Positions 62,101-64,000 of a stretch of DNA of 64,000 nucleotides are shown here, in pieces. Every line of letters begins with the position of its first letter. The stretch's first letter is position 1. The DNA comes from Sedimenticola_A sp040506895. GTDB lineage: Bacteria > Pseudomonadota > Gammaproteobacteria > Chromatiales > Chromatiaceae. The stretch spans positions 558,001 to 622,000 of the forward strand of contig JBEVVY010000001.1 of NCBI GenBank assembly GCA_040506895.1, read 5' to 3'. The notes beneath the pieces are model-generated. The model did not search any database. It saw only the letters and a list, made by a program, of their open reading frames with translations, and was not told the origin of the DNA. A program made the translations under genes and the position numbers.

Positions 62101-62595
62101 GAACCGGTCGAGGAAGAAGATCCCTCGCTGAGCATCGACATCGATGTAAACAGTGAAATCGAGGCGGACTCCCCGAGCGGTGAGCAGCCCACCCTGGTCC
62201 TCGATCCGGTCGAGGATGAAGACACCGTGCTGAGCATCGACATTGGTATCAATAAGGATATTGAAGAGAGCGCATTGGATGACGAGGAAGTTGTGCAGGG
62301 AATCAAGGCGGAGGATGTAACCACTGAGGAGGGGACTATTGATCTGGATTTGTTAGGCGAGATGCTTGGCGTCGATCTTCTTTCGGATTCATCGGATGTA
62401 GATAGAGGAACCTTGTGCGACCTGGTCTATCAGCACTATAAATCGATGATTGGTGCATCGAGCACCTCTCCTTCAGGCAAGATCGCGGCTTCAGAAGCGG
62501 CCAATGACAATACACAGTCGCTGCATCCAGCAACTGATAACGCAGCAATGGGTGCAACCAGTGCTCACCCGTCTTCGACATTCGAGGTGATCTAA
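59176..62595 (+). CDS. Large secreted protein: beta-sandwich split by Gly/Ala-rich hydrophobic insert, plus acidic DxDxNG repeats
   Basis: This 1139-residue protein is not recognised as a whole. Residues 1-310 are acidic and low-complexity. Residues about 314-425 and 673-735 look like two halves of one lectin/RTX-associated jelly-roll (first part: DDFEDGATDGWV, FLGRFSGSEGDE, EVTVSFDVYEMGSWDFEKLY, VYTNGE; second part: YELTTTLDENGSLKLGFGSS, YGIDNIVIGLV). Between them lie about 245 residues (427-672) dominated by Gly, Ala and Leu/Met, with no charge, for example MGTGALGMGTGALVSGTGAL. Residues 768-1039 are eight 34-residue acidic repeats with SIDIDVNGE. The C-terminus is Ser/Ala-rich. No signal peptide is seen, consistent with T1SS export. 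Confidence 0.85.
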   Translation: MNQSDITLLVSGSDPEKSGVPTSAEAYEADQQNLINEDVSFINDNFMAENTTIEFDFDVSLSEHDDSSESDDDFYNAVSEETKINNSETPAMNKLSQSDMVSTQGVVNHIALDIPMTIQTDDHSLTTEVPYEELDSALHSSRASVASKSDNSNDAQGASNIGISISRPDVVSTSSGNDVENLLALTGGVYDPDEFVGQVGFENFLLPGSISNPGNDQDDMLAEQITSSELMLASALANPLNILPLQVTDPDGQATAIVDTDINITVEVNSECADKAPEDEVADNQDDHSRSCNADGLIQLLHPQPKSGVITDDFEDGATDGWVRSDSGTILVHDGGEEATKFLGRFSGSEGDEAVSKVYEFGKENAGKEVTVSFDVYEMGSWDFEKLYVYTNGEVATEDSFSHLFTDNAIGNIVEPCSDGERITNLAQGAAELATIASMGVGAAGAATGAAGLAIGTAGAATGALGAGTLALGTPVAALGHGGALLSAGVAGLGALSSGAAALAGTASLAAMGAGALGMFPFTHCWIMGGMMLAPAFGTALGAGIGAASGGGYGAAPGAGVGLAAGSAIGTGIVGLGMFTGTVSIGLMGVGALGAVASTALLIPSLALTAAATGVGLASEAVGLAGTAVMGAGALGMGTGALGMGTGALVSGTGALGVGAGAAGTLAGTLVTNKLEKVNTTDDKHTYELTTTLDENGSLKLGFGSSLSGSVDCESYGIDNIVIGLVDAEGTGQTSDQCGCTEGDINIDVTMDVTVNVEGEASSKEEPALVLDPTEDEDPVLSIDIDVNGEVDADSPDADQPALVLDPTEDEDPVLSIDIDVNGEVEADSQDADQPALVLDPTEDEIPVLSIDIDVNGEIEADAPDVEQPALVIEPIEEEDPSLSIDIDVNGEIEADAPSVEQPTLVLDPIEEEDPSLSIDIDVNSEIEADTQDAEQPALVLDPTEDEIPVLSIDIDVNGEIEADASNGEQPALVIEPVEEEDPSLSIDIDVNSEIEADSPSGEQPTLVLDPVEDEDTVLSIDIGINKDIEESALDDEEVVQGIKAEDVTTEEGTIDLDLLGEMLGVDLLSDSSDVDRGTLCDLVYQHYKSMIGASSTSPSGKIAASEAANDNTQSLHPATDNAAMGATSAHPSSTFEVI
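61477..62292 (+). repeat. Eight tandem 102-base (34-residue) acidic repeats
   Basis: Units start at 61477, 61579, 61681, 61783, 61885, 61987, 62089 and 62191. Consensus is (A/T)LV(L/I)(D/E)P-x-E-(D/E)-E-x-P-x-LSIDIDVNGE(V/I)-(D/E)-AD...(E/D)QP. The D-I-D-V-N-G stretch resembles a DxDxNG calcium-binding loop but lacks a clear acidic residue at the last ligand position. The last unit is most diverged (SIDIGINKDIEES). Some units share exact stretches at DNA level, showing recent expansion or conversion. Confidence 0.9.
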
Positions 62596-62658
62596 CCAGA
62601 ACTGTTTCTGTATGCGGCACTTTAAAGCACGTGTTGATGCTTGCCAACAAGAAATGAG

Positions 62659-62673
62659 AATAAAACGATTATT
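62659..62673. promoter_or_regulatory. AATAA-AACGA-TTATT inverted repeat before the OmpA-family gene
   Basis: The same palindrome as at 50855-50868, with one extra A in the centre, lies 41 bases before the OmpA-family start. See the finding on this motif. Confidence 0.35.
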
Positions 62674-62713
62674 TAATGATGACTTTATCGGCAACTAAAA
62701 GAAGAGTGAAAAC

Positions 62714-63484
62714 ATGAAAAACTTCATAATGAAAAAGACTGCAAAGATTCTACTCCCTGTTACCGCCATGACGATGCTGACCATGGCAGGCCAGGTTCAT
62801 GCGGCAGAAACCAAACCTATCGTTAACGACTCCGAAAACAAGGTTGTGCATGATGGCTCTGGTGATTGTGTACTGAGCATGGGTGGGCGCAATGCAGTGG
62901 CCCCTGAATGTGGTCTCATGCTGGTAGTGGAACAAGACCCCAAACCGGTGGATGGCGATGCAGACGGAGATGGTGTTCTCGATAGCAGAGATCATTGTCC
63001 GCATACCCCGAGGGGAGTACAGGTGGATGCGCGTGGCTGCGCACTGGATACCGATGGTGATGGTGTACCGGACTACAAAGACAAGTGCCCAGGCACGAGT
63101 CCCGGTGTAAAGGTCGATATGAACGGCTGTGAAATCATCGGCAATATCACCATCAATCTCGTCAATGATGAATTCGATTTTGACAGTGCCAGGCTGAAAC
63201 CAGCAATGAAGTCCGCTCTGGATGACGTGATCAGTCGTGTGAAGGCATCAACCGGTGATGAATACCTGGTTGTTATTGGCCACACCGATAGCACGGGTCC
63301 GGAAGTTTATAACCAGCGTCTCTCTGAGCGTCGGGCCAGGTCTGTTGCAGATTACATGGTAAGCAGGGGCATCAGTGCCAGCAGAATCACGACTCGGGGA
63401 ATGGGTGAGTCACAACCCGTAGCCAGCAATGGAACACGCGCGGGACGTTCAAAGAATCGTCGGGCTGAGATCAGAACCCGCTGA
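62714..63484 (+). CDS. OmpA-family protein with thrombospondin type-3 repeats
   Basis: This 256-residue envelope protein has a signal peptide (MKKTAKILLPVTAMTMLTMA, probably ending HAAE), a region with calcium-binding TSP type-3 repeats (DGDADGDGVLDSRDHCPHTP and DTDGDGVPDYKDKCPGT) and a C-terminal OmpA peptidoglycan-binding domain (FDFDSARLKP; VVIGHTDSTGPEVYNQRLSE; RRARSVADYMVSRGI; RRAEIR). No beta-barrel is present, so it should sit in the periplasm or at the inner face of the outer membrane. The start could also be the ATG five codons in. It follows the two large secreted proteins and is followed by a gene with a similar signal sequence. Confidence 0.92.
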   Translation: MKNFIMKKTAKILLPVTAMTMLTMAGQVHAAETKPIVNDSENKVVHDGSGDCVLSMGGRNAVAPECGLMLVVEQDPKPVDGDADGDGVLDSRDHCPHTPRGVQVDARGCALDTDGDGVPDYKDKCPGTSPGVKVDMNGCEIIGNITINLVNDEFDFDSARLKPAMKSALDDVISRVKASTGDEYLVVIGHTDSTGPEVYNQRLSERRARSVADYMVSRGISASRITTRGMGESQPVASNGTRAGRSKNRRAEIRTR

Positions 63485-63942
63485 TTGATAAATGGGCAGG
63501 GAAGCCCGATTCCTTAACCGTTTTGAAATACACAGGCAAGATTGAGTCAATAAATCCTATATCTCTGTAGCAGGTGTGTCAGGGGTGGATTTGGCTGATC
63601 TGCCGGTTCCTGGCTTTCCGGGTGAAGCGGATGGTTAATTGGCCATAATAAAGGATGTAAATTCCTCGAAAGCGATGTAAAAAAGATCTATACTGTTTTA
63701 TAGTTTCGTTTGCAGATGTTCTGCTTTAAGGACAGTAGCTGAATCCAGATTATAGTTTCTTTAATGATTGCGAATCGGAGTCGAAACCTTCATTGCCGTT
63801 ATTCTTAATCATGAGGGGGGTATAGGTATTTCATAGAGATTGCCGCTTGCTGAAGTGGCAATCCGGGGTGCTTAATTTCATTTAAGATCAACAAGATATA
63901 CACGATATTATCTGGATAGATCAACATTGATGAGAGGAAACA
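63485..63942. other. Intergenic region after the OmpA-family gene
   Basis: No open frame of note was found in 458 bases. GATTGCC...GGCAATC forms a hairpin at 63838-63863 (ATTGCC-GCTT with AAG-GGCAAT). A TGAGAGGAAAC ribosome-binding region lies before the ATG at 63943. Nothing else was identified. Confidence 0.4.
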
Positions 63943-64000
63943 ATGAAAACAATTGAACTGAAAAAAACCGCTGCGCTTCTAGTACCTGCCGCCGTTATGT
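63943..64000 (+). CDS. Start of an exported protein (truncated by window end)
   Basis: The first 19 codons (MKTIELKKTAALLVPAAVM) look like a signal peptide very similar to that of the OmpA-family protein upstream (KKTAKILLPVTAM). It could be a second OmpA-like paralogue; only the N-terminus is visible. Confidence 0.6.
   Translation, partial: MKTIELKKTAALLVPAAVM

Noticed and set aside
61477..62292. Reading the tandem repeats as a CRISPR array
   Set aside because: The units are 102 bases with no unique spacers, stay in one open frame, and encode a conserved acidic protein repeat.
61383..62324. 313-codon Ser-rich antisense frame with repeats opposite the acidic repeats
   Set aside because: The repeats of the sense gene generate the regular Ser/Thr pattern when read in reverse; the sense frame continues well beyond it with domain structure.

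Overview
The window comes from a draft assembly of a gammaproteobacterium. The gene order fur/recN/nadK/hrcA/grpE/dnaK/dnaJ/dapB, the RecCBD operon, RatA/RnfH/BamE, the LapA-LapB-PyrF run and a RoxA-type ribosomal oxygenase all point there. A stand-alone ATP sulfurylase and a SoxW-like periplasmic thioredoxin suggest a sulfur-oxidising lineage (Chromatiales/Sedimenticola-like); that part is inference. No rRNA, tRNA or CRISPR array was seen.

Layout. (1) 1-41.5 kb is GC-rich, mostly ordinary core chromosome: the end of an NSS transporter, ratA-rnfH, bamE, fur, recN, nadK, the heat-shock cluster hrcA-grpE-dnaK-dnaJ followed by dapB, a DUF302 protein plus a lipoprotein, a lone fliK, lapA-lapB-pyrF, a nitroreductase, a bacteriohemerythrin, a DUF2130 coiled-coil protein, recC-recB-recD, a ParA-like ATPase, sat, a pentapeptide-repeat protein, an RND pump, metY, a thioredoxin, a NUDIX hydrolase, MscS, a mini-secretin, a three-gene overlapping run (roxA-GNAT-unknown) and others. 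Several regulatory sites can be read directly: a sigma70-type promoter with a CIRCE operator before hrcA, sigma32-type promoters before grpE and dnaK, a -24/-12 sigma54 promoter before fliK, and clear intrinsic terminators.

(2) 41.5-46.3 kb is more AT-rich and carries signalling genes: a GGDEF diguanylate cyclase, two tandem paralogous proteins of unknown function sharing an RC-x-IWGT motif, a PAS/histidine kinase, and the N-terminal half of an HD-GYP-type protein (DUF3391). The last stops at the end of an IS21-family element (46.3-49.0 kb).

(3) 49-64 kb is a type I secretion/surface locus. It holds two tandem diverged copies of an ABC exporter plus HlyD-type adaptor (the first exporter is 5'-truncated and frameshifted; the first adaptor runs into an assembly gap). 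Downstream are a BapA-like adhesin with Ig-like domains and an unusual repeated C-terminal module, and a 1139-residue protein in which a lectin-like beta-sandwich appears split by about 245 residues of Gly/Ala-rich, glycine-zipper-like hydrophobic sequence, followed by eight 34-residue acidic DxDxNG repeats. An OmpA-family protein with thrombospondin type-3 repeats follows, then the start of another exported protein. The simplest reading is that the two ABC/adaptor pairs export the large proteins, the OmpA-like proteins help hold them at the surface, and the nearby c-di-GMP genes may control them. This is the best candidate here for an undescribed system.

Assembly quality limits what can be said about 46-56 kb. 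There are N runs of 409, 200 and 200 bases and an 'nn' join. Two of the joins are flanked by duplicates about 91 bp long, which look like unmerged contig overlaps rather than biology.
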